From positions 12,519,001-12,583,000 of the forward strand of contig JAEOAD010000024.1 in assembly GCA_036365145.1 (NCBI GenBank): a stretch of 64,000 nucleotides of DNA, in the 5' to 3' direction. The notes under the pieces were generated by a model. It was not told the DNA's origin. It worked only from the letters and a program-made list of their open reading frames with translations, and did not search any database. Below are positions 33,044-45,661 of this stretch, piece by piece. Position numbers and translations under genes: made by a program. Within the stretch, counting starts at the first letter, position 1; each line of letters begins with the position of its first letter. This stretch comes from Orientallactaga sibirica. Its lineage: Eukaryota; Chordata; Mammalia; Rodentia; Dipodidae.

Positions 33044-33422
33044 CAGGATTTTTAAAAATATAATTTAATGTTACTTAAAGATGTAATTAGGGAAATAAAA
33101 AAATTAACATATTTATTTGACATATCTGTACTATAAATTCACATATACAAAATTTTTCTCATAGTAGATACTATTTACAAATTTAATTTAGTGAAATTTG
33201 GCTAGGTAGGTAAAGATTATTTTTACAGACTTTCATGAAGGTTTATTTTTATCAAATGTTTGTATAATTTCATTGTGAGATTTTTTTTTTACATACATTT
33301 GTTACAAAGTTTTATAATCTGTGAAATGGACAACAAGGGTTAAGATGTGAATAAAATGAACTAGTAGTGCTCCACACAATTAACCACATGGGCTCTTAAC
33401 ACTCAGAATGCATTTTTGTGGA

Positions 33423-33458
<36 letters not shown>

Positions 33459-33700
33459 TATATATATATATATATATACAATTTTTTTCAAACAATTTTT
33501 CAAACACAGCGAAGAACCCAGATTAAGTGAGTTTGCATCAGCTAATTGGTCAAGAGTTATTTTATGTATGTCCAAAATCTAAGGCCCTGGATGGGTGGGC
33601 CAGGCCCTAGTTAGTGCACCAATGGCCATCACTTTTTAATCAATTTGTAACTTTCTTTTTTTGGATAAGTCCTCTAGGCCATAGGAAGTCTATTTATAGT
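33044..33700. other. Unique AT-rich intronic sequence with a TA microsatellite
   Basis: No exon seen. Includes the TA array at 33429-33479. Confidence 0.45.
33429..33479. repeat. (TA)n microsatellite, interrupted
   Basis: Two TA blocks separated by 'agta'. The whole can fold on itself. Confidence 0.9.
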
Positions 33701-33765
33701 GTATGTTGTTTTTACAATGAGGCACAGAGATTTAATGGAATTCCCTGAAGGAAAAATTGTGAAAT
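33700..33765 (+). repeat. MIR SINE relic
   Basis: acaatgaggcacagagatttaatgg resembles the MIR text gaaactgaggcacagagaggttaag. Short and uncertain. Confidence 0.4.
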
Positions 33766-34345
33766 AATTATTAATAATTACAAAATTTGGTGAAAAGTTG
33801 ATGTATTATTACATTTTCCCCTCACATTTCTAGTCCCATAACAAAGCTGTATTTGACAAAATTTAGATCTGATACTTAAGGATATTGCAGCTTAAATAAC
33901 CAATATCTAATTGGACCATTTAGATGAGTTTGGGTTTTATCATAAGTGGTTTATTCTTTCAATTTGAATTCCAAATAACTAGATGTTATCCGTGGCTACT
34001 GTTGGCTATGTTTTGTTTAATACCCATGCCATGTATTTGCTTATACTACTGAGACTTTGTTCAGAAATACACAGGGGTTATGGTTGTCTATCACTGTGTT
34101 TGTGTATATCATCTCTAACTTGGCCCCAATATCCACATACTGATTCCATCTCAAAATAATATCAAACTCTCCTCTATGAAAGATGTCATCTCCATCATTC
34201 CTAAGGCGTTTTCCCCAAATGTTTTCATTTCATTTTGATATAGTCTATAAAATAGTTATAGATAGTCTATCAGGCACTGCACCAAGAAAGCTTTGAGACA
34301 GGAACTATTCATTATTACTACTAGTAATTTATTATTATATTTTCC
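33766..34345. other. Unique intronic sequence
   Basis: Nothing recognisable. Confidence 0.4.
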
Positions 34346-34349
34346 CTAT

Positions 34350-34432
34350 TCTTTCCAGTGTTCATGATCAAACTAAAGGTCTTGTATAATCTAGCCAAGC
34401 ACTCTACCCCTGAGCTATAGCTACAGCTGTAT
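34350..34432 (-). repeat. ID-type SINE
   Basis: aaggtcttgtataatctagccaagcactctacccctgagctatagc is a decayed reverse ID head (compare ccaagcactctaccactgagctacat). It confirms a rodent genome. Confidence 0.6.
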
Positions 34433-34917
34433 ACAGTCATGTATCTTGTCTTAGTGGTGAGGATAAGGACATATTAGAAAGTAAATTGTTTTAAAAATAA
34501 ATTATAGAGGAGCAAAGATAAGGAGAGAAAAATCTACAAAAAGGAACTGTGCCTGTTCTCTTTGTTCTAAAATATCCAAACCCCTAAGTTTATAATAAAT
34601 TCATAGTACACATATGCTCATCATTTTGATGTAAACATGTACACATAAAAATCATAAAAGTAGAAAGGATAGTTCTGTTTCTATTAAATGATGAATTTTA
34701 CATTTTGTTTCAAATGAGGGTAGAAAGCAGATCTATTAAATCAAAACTCAGAAAATCTTGTTTTCCCTCTTAGAAATGTAGAGACAAGATGGCTGATTCA
34801 ATATAGATGTTTTCACCCTCAACCAACAAGTAACTTGTATGCCATTGCTGCAAAAATTTTACATATGTAATTTGTTTGAAAAACCCATTGTCTAATAAAC
34901 AACAACAACAACAAAAC

Positions 34918-34948
<31 letters not shown>

Positions 34949-36540
34949 AAAAAAAACTCCCACCTCCATTCTCCTCTTCTTTGCAGTGCAGTGAGAGAAC
35001 TAGTTGTCAAGGAGTAGACTTGAAACTTGGGGATTCAGATACCAACCTCAGAATTTAGGGATCTTCTGAGCACTTCATACTCAAGACTTTAGCCTGTGTC
35101 CAGAGAAAGGCATGTTGTTTCTGGACAGATTAAATAACATGCCTAATTTATTACTTGACATAGGTATTACAAAAGCACCACACACCATTACTAATAGAGT
35201 TTACATTTAATGAATTCTATTCAGTACTTTGTGAAAGTGTTTTCCTTAATGAATGGTTTGTTAAATACTCTAAGAAACTATGACACAGCTTCCTGCCCCA
35301 CAAAGTTGACAACATCCTTTTCAAGCTCAAATTAGACATTGAGTTCTAAGTAAATAAATTCACACATAATGTATGCATACATGGAAGGAACATAGGACTT
35401 GACATAATACTTGGGATTTTAAAAGTAGCTCTTGTCCATTATTGCAGAGAAAAGAAAAAGCCCATAATAAAACAATCTATATTCGGATCCACTTAGTTAC
35501 TCCTTTATACGACCTCAATGCATTTTTATCCCAAGCATTGTTCAGAAATCCTATGGATTCACTTCTTCTTTGATAACTACCTACCCTTGAAGACATCATG
35601 ATAATTTGAATTTTAAATGCCGTGCTTAATGTTATGTGTTCAGTTAATAAGAATAGTATCCTACAAAAAGTAGGTATTCAATCAATTCTTATTAAATGAA
35701 AAGAGAAATGGGTAGTTGAAGGAAGGAATGGACACTCATTGCTGATATCTGACTACAAGAATCTAAGCTGTCTTAGAGGTCATTTTAATCTGTGTAGGTT
35801 GGCACATTGACATACCAGAGCATTTTGTTTGCTGCTTTTATGATAGCGATGATAAGGTGGGCTGGATTACTGCCTTTTCTGTGATATCCTTACCTCTGAC
35901 TGAATGCTGTGTCTCTGAACCAGCTCTTAGTAATGAAGTGGTTGGAAACAGGACGTTCCGTAAATGTTTAAACTGATGATAGGAGAAGGAGCTTGAAATC
36001 ACCACCTAAGGTATCCCATACCCACATTATTGAACTTGGTTAAAAAGTCTAAATAAGGATTTATTACTTAATCTAAGCTTCTAGATCCTTAAAAATAAAC
36101 CAACTCATGTAAAACACATCATTTTATTCTCACAGATTGTTGCCTATAGATGCATGGTTATATATGGAAGTCTTAAAATGTTGTAATAAATACCTTTGGA
36201 GGACTGTGATTTTGAAAACTTCTATCACATCATTTTGCTAGCTGCTATGATTTAGAGAAGTAGCTAAGGTGCTTGTATTAATGATCTAAAAGTGGTATAT
36301 AGACGTAATTGTATATATAAGAAATTATTTTATTTTAGAAACACATTTATGAAGAAAATAATATAAACTGACTGAATATGAGTATTATAACCTACACATT
36401 TTATTGATTAGCATATAAAACAGGTCTACTGGTTTTCTGAAAATTGACAATCTTTCCTATCTACAAAGAGGGCTAGAATGGCAAAGAAATGGTAATAATA
36501 ATGAATAACTACACCCATATGATGTCAATAAATATGAATT
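34433..36540. other. Unique intronic sequence
   Basis: Includes an (AAC)/(AAAAC) tract at 34900-34956 and a more complex block at 35790-36010 with GATA-like (gatgataagg), ggattac and ccgtaaatg words. That block could be regulatory. No exon recognised. Confidence 0.4.
34900..34956. repeat. (AAC)n / (AAAAC)n simple repeat
   Basis: aacaacaacaacaaaacaaaacaaaac and A-rich continuation. Confidence 0.88.
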
Positions 36541-36550
36541 ACCTTGATAT

Positions 36551-36664
36551 TTTTTCAGACAAGGTCTCTTTCTACAGCCCAGGCTGACCTCCAACTCACA
36601 GTGATCCTACTGCATCAGCCTTTTTAGTCCTGGGGTTATGGGTGTGAGCTACTATAACTGGCTC
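36551..36664 (-). repeat. B1 SINE, old
   Basis: agacaaggtctctttctacagcccaggctgacctcc ... ggggttatgggtgtgagct. Confidence 0.75.
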
Positions 36665-37274
36665 AAAAATATGAATTTTATTAAGGTACCACATGATGAT
36701 CAAGACATTTCCTTAGATGTATACAAATGTTAACCCAATATTTCATAATTTAAGCTGATGTTGATAGTTATTGTATTTATATTTAATACCTATTTCTTTA
36801 GATACAGTTCCACACAAATTATTATGCCTTATTCCATACATAGTTTCCCACAATATAATGACTTACAGTATGGTTCCTTAGTAGCCTACAAAATATTTCC
36901 TATTTTATGTTCCAATATATGAGCAGAAAGCCAGTAAATGTGAAAGATGAAAAGTTCAAACTGATTGATACAAGGTAGTTAAGAGGGTAACTGGGGTCTG
37001 AAGAAGTAAAATAAGATAGAGTTTGCAATGATAGACAAGAAAAAAAAGCAACAATAAGTAAGGTTATTCTGAGATAGAACATAAAAATAAAAATCAGAAG
37101 GTATACTATGTTAGATAATAAAGTATGTTTATAGAAACATGAAAGAGAGAGAGGATTAACAGATAATCTAGCAGTCCAACCATTGGGTTTATCAGTAGAA
37201 ATGAAATCAGCATGTTGGAGACACATTTGCTCTACCATTGTCACTTCAGCTTGATTCTCAATAAAAACAAATAA
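36665..37274. other. Unique intronic sequence
   Basis: The 36900-37244 minus frame is open by chance: AT-rich, with no splice context. Confidence 0.4.
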
Positions 37275-37680
37275 ATAACAGTGCCCATCAGCTGCTGAGT
37301 GGTCAAAGATGATGTGGCAATATACACAATGGAATACTACTCATCCATAAAAAGAAAGAAATCCTGTTATTTGCCACGACATGGATGGAACTGGATATCT
37401 TTAAGTCCTATGCCAGTGAAAAATCAAGACAGAAAAAGACAAATGTGGCATGATGATTTAATCATAGAATCTAACAGTGGTGATCTCGCAGAAGTGAAGG
37501 TTACTGGAAGCCAAGGAATGTGCACAAAGAGGTTAGGGTAGGGAAAGGGATAGATGTTGATCACTGGGAACTAAGTCACCATATTAGACAAAAGCAGGTG
37601 ATTCAGATTGGCTTTTGCAGAGAGAGTACAGATAACCATAAAATATTGTAGATTTCAAAAAGCCAGAAAACAGTTTTGCC
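37275..37680 (+). mobile_element. Old L1 3' fragment (L1MA-like)
   Basis: Encodes broken ORF2 C-terminal text (WSKMMWQYTQWNTTHP in one frame; YTMEYYSSIKRKKSC in another), then aactggatatctttaagtcc and gaaaaagacaaatgtggcatgatg, followed by 3'UTR. It is a 5'-truncated ancient element, unrelated to the two rodent L1 copies. Confidence 0.8.
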
Positions 37681-37847
37681 ACCCTGCCCCCTCTGAACCA
37701 CTATTACTTCACCATAAGCAAATCATGCGTATGTGTTTATGTAAATGCACATGTGGCAACCTCCACCTATATACCATGGGTAAACTTTGGTGTCTGCTAT
37801 CTACTTTCCTTTCCTATACTTACATTCTACCATAGCTTCAGGCTATG

Positions 37848-38150
37848 AAGATGGCTCAGTTTTTGAGAGTACTTGCCATGTAAGGATGAGGGTCTTCTGG
37901 GCCACTGACCACCAGGATTGATTCCTGAGAACTTGCATAAATATTAGGTGTGGTCATATACAAAGCACCAGTCTGAATGTATTATGTCTCAGTTGAGGGA
38001 GAGACCCAGTCTTAAGGAAATATACAGATGAGCAATAAGAGGTCACCCTGCCTTCTCCTCTGCCCTCTGTATGCATGTATGTAAATCTGCGTGTGTGTGC
38101 ACACACACACACCCCACATGTGCATGTGCTTCACATCAAACAAACAAAAA
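37848..38150 (+). repeat. B3-type SINE
   Basis: aggctatgaagatggctcagt ... gatgagggtcttctgggcc ... attgattcctgagaac, then gggagagacccagtcttaagg, and an ACAC-rich tail. Confidence 0.65.
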
Positions 38151-38346
38151 ACAGGTTCTTGTGCCACTAAGGTTGTTTCTTAGGGAGACAGGAGTGCTGA
38201 GATCGCACTCAAGGTCTTATGCCTCATGGGCTTTACTGAGCCCATTTACTTTTCCTCAGCCATCAAAGAATATTGTTTAAGTCAACATAATGAAAACACA
38301 TAAAATGCAAGTTATTCCCATACTTTGCCACAATAACATCCTATAA

Positions 38347-38347
<1 letters not shown>

Positions 38348-38410
<63 letters not shown>

Positions 38411-38412
38411 GC
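38348..38412. repeat. (AC)n then (AAC)n compound microsatellite
   Basis: cacacaca run followed by about 13 caa units. Confidence 0.95.
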
Positions 38413-39464
38413 ATCAACAACAGTAAGCAAGCCACACAAATACATATGGTAAAGTGCAATTATTCATTTCTAAAGAATTTTGGAAAAGAGAAAATAAGTT
38501 CTCAACTTTAAAAAGAATCTAAATGGCACATCACTTTCATAGTAACTTCACCTTGATGACAGTAAATTAAAATGAAAATCATACAGGAGGCTTATAGCTA
38601 AGATTTTCATGAAATGATTTTCAAAAGTTTGCTACCATGAATTAGTTTCTCAATTAGCTAAAAGTACTATGAACCCACAAGAAATAAAGTAATTCTGGGC
38701 TTACATAAACATCTCCTTCAGTGAGCTTAGCTAGCAAACATTAGCAAGTGCTTTGCATCCCATTTACTTACAATAGTCCTATAAAACAATAAACTTCTGA
38801 AAGCAATTACTTCAAATTTATTTTTCCTCTACATTGAAGCAGAAAATATTGCTATTCAGAAGGTAGCACAGAACCTGTATAATAACAGAGATTTACTGAG
38901 ACAAGGAACAATGCTGATTAAAAAAAAAAAAAGTATTGAAATACACCCTAACATCTTTCCTGAAACACATGAGAATAATTATTTTAGGACTAGGTGGTGC
39001 TGGCGGCAGCATAAATGATGCCGCCAAATGGAAAGTTAATTTTATTTTAAAGGATTAAACTATAAATTACTTCTTTAAAATTAGTGAGGAAAAAATAGAG
39101 CCCTTCTAAAGTCAATTTAATCAATTCACAAGAATTTTGAACAAGAGAAAAAAATTATTAAGCCATAACATTTCAAGAGGTGATATGAAAATCATATTGA
39201 AGAGCCCTGTCATTCTTGTTCAGGATCTAATTAGGAATGTATATGACTGGGTTTTCAAATATCTCTTTAACATCTAATATTTTAATGTATTTATTTCCAT
39301 CTCCATTCATATTTTACAACAATAGTTGGTTAGCGTTTCAGTAAATTTAAAATATTCTTCTCAAAAATTCACTTCTAAGTAACTTAATGTTCTTACTTAT
39401 AATACGTTAGCCAAGTAGGGTAAGTCATAGATCATTTAATGAATCCATGTTTTCTCATAATGCT
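38413..39464. other. Unique intronic sequence, candidate conserved block at 38960-39260
   Basis: The block at 38960-39260 is repeat-free and has a striking GC-rich palindrome (39002-39025) in AT-rich DNA, plus aattattaagcc and ggatctaattagg homeodomain-like cores. 38750-38890 may hold a MIR-like relic. Confidence 0.35.
39002..39025. other. Perfect 7-bp GC-rich inverted repeat
   Basis: ggcggca and tgccgcc are separated by 10 bases (gcataaatga). It carries two CpGs in a region otherwise almost free of CpG. Confidence 0.8.
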
Positions 39465-39575
39465 GTTTTTCTTTTTTGACAGGAGAGTCTCACGATGTCA
39501 CCCAGACTGGTATCAAACTTGGAGACTCCAGCAAGGCTCCTGCTTCAGATTCTTACACATATTGGGCTGTGCTGT
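39465..39575 (-). repeat. B1-like SINE relic
   Basis: cttttttgacaggagagtctcacgatgtcacccagactgg resembles the reverse of a 7SL-derived monomer. Strongly diverged. Confidence 0.5.
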
Positions 39576-40300
39576 AAGTATGGTCTGGAATGCCTAGTTA
39601 ATAAATGCTTTCAATTACAAGTAGCTATCAACTTCCTGCCATTTGTCTCCATTACTATGGTTGGTAATAAGTAAAATACAATTCTTGATCATGGAATATT
39701 TTCCTCTACTTTTATTTGGGGTTTGTCCCAAGTTTTCTGGGGCAATTCATGTGTGTAAAGACCATCTCTGTCATTACCAAGCAGTTTTGCACATCCTAGG
39801 GGTGGTCTGCTCCTTCCTGAGCTTCCACTATCTCCCACAGGAACAAATGGATCAGTGAGCCATGTCAGAGCATAGCAGTGTCATCCAAGACAAGGAACCC
39901 ACCAGTACCATAAGACAGAAATAAAGGCTTGGTGTCATAAGATAGTGAGATCCACGAGTCATTGCTATGGGTAAACTGTCCATGCAGATCTACCATCAGA
40001 ATCAGGGATATTTGGTATAACTACTTAACATGTGTTAGCAAATAAGCCAGAACTTAATTGAACACTAAATCATCAGAAGAAAACAATAGTATGGAAGGAA
40101 AGTCTTCAACACAGATTGAAAGAAGAAGAAATCAGATTGGAAAAGAGTAGATGCCTAATCAGGGTAAAATCATCCTCAGTTAATGCATCTTCAGGGCAAG
40201 TGAATGAAGTTAGATTTTGAATGATATTTTGAATTAGGTGATGCTTAAAGGTTAAAATTGGGAAGAATTAATATGCCCTGACTAAAAATTGAATTCTCTA
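39576..40300. other. Unique intronic sequence
   Basis: A 71-codon plus frame at 39643-39858 has no recognisable domain and no splice signals in phase, so it is not called. Confidence 0.4.
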
Positions 40301-40304
40301 AAAT

Positions 40305-40434
40305 CAGGTCTGCTGGTACAAGGCTGCCATCCCAACACTCAGGACGTGGAGGCAAGAAGATCTGAATTTTAAGATCATCCTTGGATTGAGTTTGAGACCA
40401 ATTTGGAACATAGGACATGATACTGCCCCTACTG
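40305..40434 (+). repeat. B1-like SINE, old
   Basis: ggtctgctggtacaaggctgccatcccaacactcaggacgtgg ... gagtttgagaccaat, leading into the GAAA tail. Confidence 0.6.
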
Positions 40435-40457
40435 AAAGAAAGAATGAAAGAAAGAAA

Positions 40458-40493
<36 letters not shown>

Positions 40494-40528
40494 AAAAGAA
40501 AGAAAGAAAGAAGAGAAAGAGAGAAAGT
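40435..40528. repeat. (GAAA)n microsatellite
   Basis: Expanded SINE tail. Frames on the minus strand (SFFLSFFL...) are artefacts. Confidence 0.93.
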
Positions 40529-41499
40529 ACAATCAACAAAAAATATCACAATGTTAACATAAAAATGTGTATACAACCCCAACATAAAGTAAATAGAATG
40601 TAAAAAATATACTGAGTTAAACTTCAATTATTAAAACTCTATATCTATCATGGGAACATTTAGTCTGCTTTCAAAAAAGAAAAGATAGAAATAAACAGGA
40701 TTTACTAAAAGTTAATGAACATTTACCATAATCTGTTCTCTGCTTATAAAATCAATGTAGAAAAATTCTTTGATCAACATAATTAACTTGTATTAACATG
40801 TCATGGTAACAATTTGAAATTATATACATACATACATATATGCATACATACATGCATTCCATTGTTTTGGAAGAGTGTTGAATGAAATATAGGGACTAAT
40901 AATTGGGAAATGGCCAAGAAGCCCCCACTGATTATTGTTAAAGTATATAGCTGTGAGTGTTGAACTAGGTTTTCCTCTAGTTGTAATACTTTGTGCTGAG
41001 ATTTGTATGTTTGCGAACACAGTGGCTTTGAGTTGAAAATAAAAATAAAATCAGGAAACAAAACACATTGGCCCTATGGCTCTGGTCAGCAACCAGAATT
41101 ACAGTGTTTATAATTTTGGAATCACTGGGGATCACTAGAAGAAATCAACTTACTTTCAAATGAAAATTTGCCTCTAATTCATAGACAAGGGCTGCTGAAA
41201 TGTATGGAAGACAGTGGTTTCAACATCATTAAAAAATCATTAAACATCATTAAAAATGAATTTATTCAAAAATGTTTTTATGCATTTGAATTCTTCATTG
41301 GATTCGCACAGCTCAAGCCTATAAAATGACTGCATAGGCAGATAGGAAATTTGTTAACTATCAAAAAAAAAAATCCAATCCTTAGGCAGCAAGAAGGTAG
41401 GGGAAAGCCATTTCTGCTGGGAAATAATCAGAACACACTGGAAACTACCTCTTCCATCCACAAATCAAATGTCAGGGTAAAAAAAAAAAAAAGTATAAA
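40529..41499. other. Unique intronic sequence
   Basis: Nothing recognisable, except short ATAC/ACAT repeats near 40824-40856. Confidence 0.4.
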
Positions 41500-41501
41500 G
41501 G

Positions 41502-41825
41502 ACCCAGGGACATGGCTCAGTGGGTAAAGTATTGCTATTATTCAAGCATGAGGATATGAGTTTGAATCCCAAGCACAGTGATGTGTGCTTGTCATTCCAG
41601 TAGACCAGAGGTGGCAACAGGAGGATCCCAGTGTTTGCTGGCTAACTTCTCCAGCCAAAGCATTGAGCTCTGGATTCAGTGAGTAACACCTCCTCATTAT
41701 AAGACACCTGCTGTCAACCTGTGACCTCTGCCTACACTCACATGTACATGTGCAGTCATAGCATACACTCACATACGAATGGCATGTCATGCTCATGCAC
41801 ACAACACACATACACATTAAGAAAA
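41502..41825 (+). repeat. B3-type SINE
   Basis: acccagggacatggctcagtgggtaaag head, caagcatgaggatatgagtttgaatccc, and a CACA-rich end (cacacaacacacatacac). Confidence 0.75.
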
Positions 41826-42004
41826 AAATAAGAATTCAGTACATTTCATATAATCTCTTTTCAGTATGATATGAAGTCTTCTCCATTGAAGTAGTGGGCC
41901 ATTGTCCTGTGGTAAGTAATGTATTTTGTAAGCATGCTTCACAACATTGATGCCCTTCTTATAGTTATTTGATAAAGCCTAACCTGCCAAACACTAAGCT
42001 GTTA

Positions 42005-42145
42005 TTTTTTGAAGGGTCTTGTTCTGTAGCCAAGGTTAGCTTCAAACTATTATGTAGCTCAGACTGACCATGAGTCTGCTTTATTCATGCTCCCACCATA
42101 TAAGTAGAGAAATATAAATGTACCACATATCAGGTTTGGCTTCAA
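42005..42145 (-). repeat. B1 SINE, old
   Basis: ttgaagggtcttgttctgtagccaagg and atgtagctcagactgacc are a decayed reverse B1. Confidence 0.55.
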
Positions 42146-42262
42146 AAATTAGTCTTTAGGACTTTATTACTTTGGAAAATCATGTAATATATACTTATAT
42201 TTGTTGTTACCTTGTCAATCTACAAATCAAAATGATCATTCTTCCCATCAAAAGCAGTTCCT

Positions 42263-43451
42263 GGGGGACTTCTGGGTAACATGGCTGTATAGGATTCATG
42301 TTAATCCAGCTTGAGAGGGATTTGAACAAAACCACAGCAAAATATACTCTTCGTCTGAAAAGTGAAGGTTTTTATCAGCCACAGTGGAGAAGCAGGAGAG
42401 ACCAAGGCCTAACAGAAAGGAGGAAATTGGCCAGAATCCCACTGAGGAGCTTGCAGACCTGATATGACAGACGTGTGCAGATCAGTGTGCCTGCCTGGCA
42501 CTCAGCTGCAGGAGCAAAGACCAAATAAAAGGGTTTTCCAACCTCATCAGCCTCCATGCAAAGGAAAGAAATCTGAAGAGGAGACAGTGGGATACAGGCA
42601 GGACTGGCTGAGCAGTTTCAGTACATTTCCAGGCTTCCTGAAGTCTCCCATCCCACAACCAATAGCACTGTGAACCTCCAGAGAACACATTCAGCTCCTG
42701 GCAGAAGGGCATCCAGCACAGCTGATCAGAGCACAAGATTCACAGCACAATATGGAGAGATTGAGGTAGGCACTTTGCACTGGTGAGATTTGAGCCACCC
42801 CGGCCAACTAACAAAAAACTAGGTATTTAGGCCTACACTGGAAGTGTAATCTCTCTCTTTCCATGTCAGTGCAGATTATGGGTGACATATTCTTGGTTGG
42901 ATTTACCATTCTCAATTAAGCTGTATTTGGGTATTAACTATTGTTAGCTGTAATGATTTTAGATTCATAGGGCCTTTGCCTTTTTTGTCTGTCATTATTG
43001 GTGACTGGGTTGATTCAGACCCAGGCTGTCCTGAAACGCATTTCAGAACAGAAATCTCAACCTCCCAGCTGACAGGATTAAAGGTGTAGAGCAACACACA
43101 CCCTTAGGGATTGTGGCTGTATAAGGTTATCTGTGTGTTTCAATCCCACACTTGCATACTCTGTGCTAGGTTTTATTGAATGTGTATATTGCTCAGTTGA
43201 ATTTTAGAATTTGCCAGTAAATTGCTCCACCCAGCCCACTAGAATACTTGAATATCAGGCAAACTCAACACCTAGGATTACTTCTGCAGTTGGTTTGGAG
43301 TACAAGACCTACACTTGTCACCTTAAACTCCTACTCTGAAAGTACATAAAGTTGGATTTGCAAATATAAAAGCCCTGAAGGTTACTAGAAAACATACATA
43401 GCAAATAAACTTAGGATGCAAAATTGACAACATTATAATACAAGAAAAAAA
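42263..43451 (+). other. L1-B 5'UTR
   Basis: Begins like L1-A (gacttctgg(g/t)taa.atggc). Short frames at 42375-42736 on both strands are not coding. A reverse B1-like relic may lie at about 42980-43105 (gtctgtcattattggtgactgg ... caggattaaaggtgtagag). Confidence 0.65.
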
Positions 43452-44400
43452 ATGAATCAAGACAATATAATCCCATCAAAAATATATATCCACCAGAAAT
43501 GGCCCCCAATGAAACTGTTTCAGATGAAATACCATACCTGGAAAAGATTTAAAAAAATGATTTTATCTCTACTCAAAGAAATTAAAGGAATCAAAGAAGA
43601 AAACAAAGGAATTAAAGAAGAATACAAACTCCTGAAGGAATTCCAAGAGAACACAGGAAACCAGCTTAAAGAAATAAGGAGGATGTTACAAGACATGAGT
43701 AAGGAAATAGAAATACTGGAAAAAAAATAAATAAAAAAAAAAAAAAAAAAAAAAAACAGGCAGAAATTCTAGCACCGAAAAGCACACAGTCAAATAAAAA
43801 AAAAAAAAAACTCTGTGGAGAGTCTTACCCTTAGAATAGATGAAGGAGATAAAAGAATATCTAAACTAGAAGACCAGGTGACAGATCTAATATAGTCCAA
43901 CAAAGAGAAAGACAAGCTAATAGGAAGGTATGAATAGGAATTTAAAGATATCCAAGACAATATGAAAAGTTCAAACATCAGAATTCAGGGTATAGTAGAA
44001 AGAGAATTTCAATACAGAGGCTTAGTAGCCATTATCAACAAAATCATAGAAGAATATGTTCCGCAAATTGGAAAAGAACTGCCAATGCATATACGAGAAG
44101 TTTTTAGAACACCAAAATAGACAAAACCTGGAAAACAACCACTCTTCACCATGTTATAATTAAAATACTAAGCATGCAAACCAAAGAAAATATACTGAAA
44201 TCATTTAGAGAGAAAAACCAAGTCACCTATAAAGGCACATCCATCAGGATCAGAGCAGATTACTCAATACAAACTTTAAATGCCAGAAGGGCTTGGAATG
44301 ATGTATTCCATATTCGGAAAGATAACAACTGTCAACCATGATTACTTTATCCTACAAAGCTATCCAAATTGAGAGTAAAGGGAAACAGGAAGCACTACAA
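43452..44400 (+). pseudogene. L1-B ORF1 remnant (ORF1p)
   Basis: Opens at 43452 and is intact for 92 codons. It has a lysine/glutamate-rich coiled coil (KEIKGIKEENKGIKEEYK, KEIRRMLQDMSKEIEILE), the trimerisation region of ORF1p. It stops at 43728 and meets A runs of about 27 and 13 bp. The RRM and C-terminal domains continue in broken frames to about 44400 (text corresponding to RRAWNDVFHIRKDNNCQP, then LLYPTKLSKLRVKG after a stop). Confidence 0.88.
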
Positions 44401-44410
44401 AACAAGAAGA

Positions 44411-45660
44411 ATGGTGAGAATAAATACATATCTTTCAATAATAACTCTTAATGTCAATGTCCTCAATACTCCAACCAAAAGACACAGGCTTGTAGACTTG
44501 ATTAAAAGGCAAGATCCTGCTCTTTGTTGCCTCTAGGAAATTCATCTCTCAATAAAAGATAGACACTGTCTTAGGGTGAAAGGATGAAAAATGGTATTTC
44601 AACAAAATGGGCCTATGAAACAAGCTGCAGTTGCTATCCTAATATCTGACAGGATAGACTTTGAACCAACATTAGTAAGGAAAGATAAAGAAGATCATTT
44701 TATACTGATTAAATGAACACTCCAACAGGAAGACATTACAATCCTAAACATATATGCACCTAACATGGGGGAATCCCAATTTCATCAAACAAACACTATT
44801 AGGTTTAAGGTCACAGCACCAAACGCAATTGTAGTGGATGACTTCAATACCCCTCTCTCATCAATTGACAGATCATCCCTTCAAAAAATAAACAGAGAGA
44901 CATCTGGATTAAATGATGTCGTGGAACAAATGAACCTAACAGACGTCTACATTATATCCAAATGCTGCAGCATATACATTTTTCTCAGAAGCACATGGAA
45001 CATTCTCCAAAATATATCATATGTTAGTTCAATAAGCAAATCTTAACAAATATAGGAAAATTGAAACAATCCCTTGTACTCTATCTGACTACAATGTGAT
45101 TAAACTACAAATCAGCAACTAGAAAAAGTACAAAGCATACAGAAATTCATGAATACTAAAGAGTACACTATCGAGTGGTGAAAGTGTCATTGAAAATATC
45201 AAAAAGGAAATTAATAAATTCACAAAATCAAATGATGATGAGAATACAACATACCAAAATCTTTGGGACACAATGAAGGCAGTCCAATGGGGAAATTTAT
45301 AGCTCTGAGTGCCTATATTAAGAAATTAGAGAGTTCACAAGTAAAAAATTTAGTGCTTTACATTAAGGCTTTGAAAAAAAGAAGAACAAGGCAAACCAAA
45401 AATTAGTTGGGGAAAGAAATAATAAAGATTATGGCAGAAATTAATGAAATAGAAATGAAGAAAAAAATCCAAACAATCAATGAAACAGAGTTGATTCTCT
45501 GAAAGGATAAACAAGATTGATAAACCCTTAGGAAATCTAACAAGAAGAAAAGAAAAGAGACAAAAATTAATAAAGTTAGAGATGAAAAATACACCATTAC
45601 AACAGACAGCAAGGAAATACAGAAAATAATAAGGACATGCTTTAAGAATATATACACTTC
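44411..45660 (+). pseudogene. L1-B ORF2: endonuclease and following region
   Basis: Opens MVRINTYLSIITLNVNVLNTP, where active L1 has NIHGLN. The His and Gly of that motif are replaced. The open piece 44765-45046 carries VVDDFNTPLSSIDRSS (normally GDFNTP) and VVEQMNLTDVY, but the C-terminal catalytic DH motif is not preserved. Stops are frequent, so the endonuclease is dead. Confidence 0.87.
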
Positions 45661-45661
45661 T

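Noticed and set aside
36900..37244. 114-codon minus frame with hydrophobic runs
   Set aside because: Hydrophobicity follows from T-rich DNA. No splice or family support.
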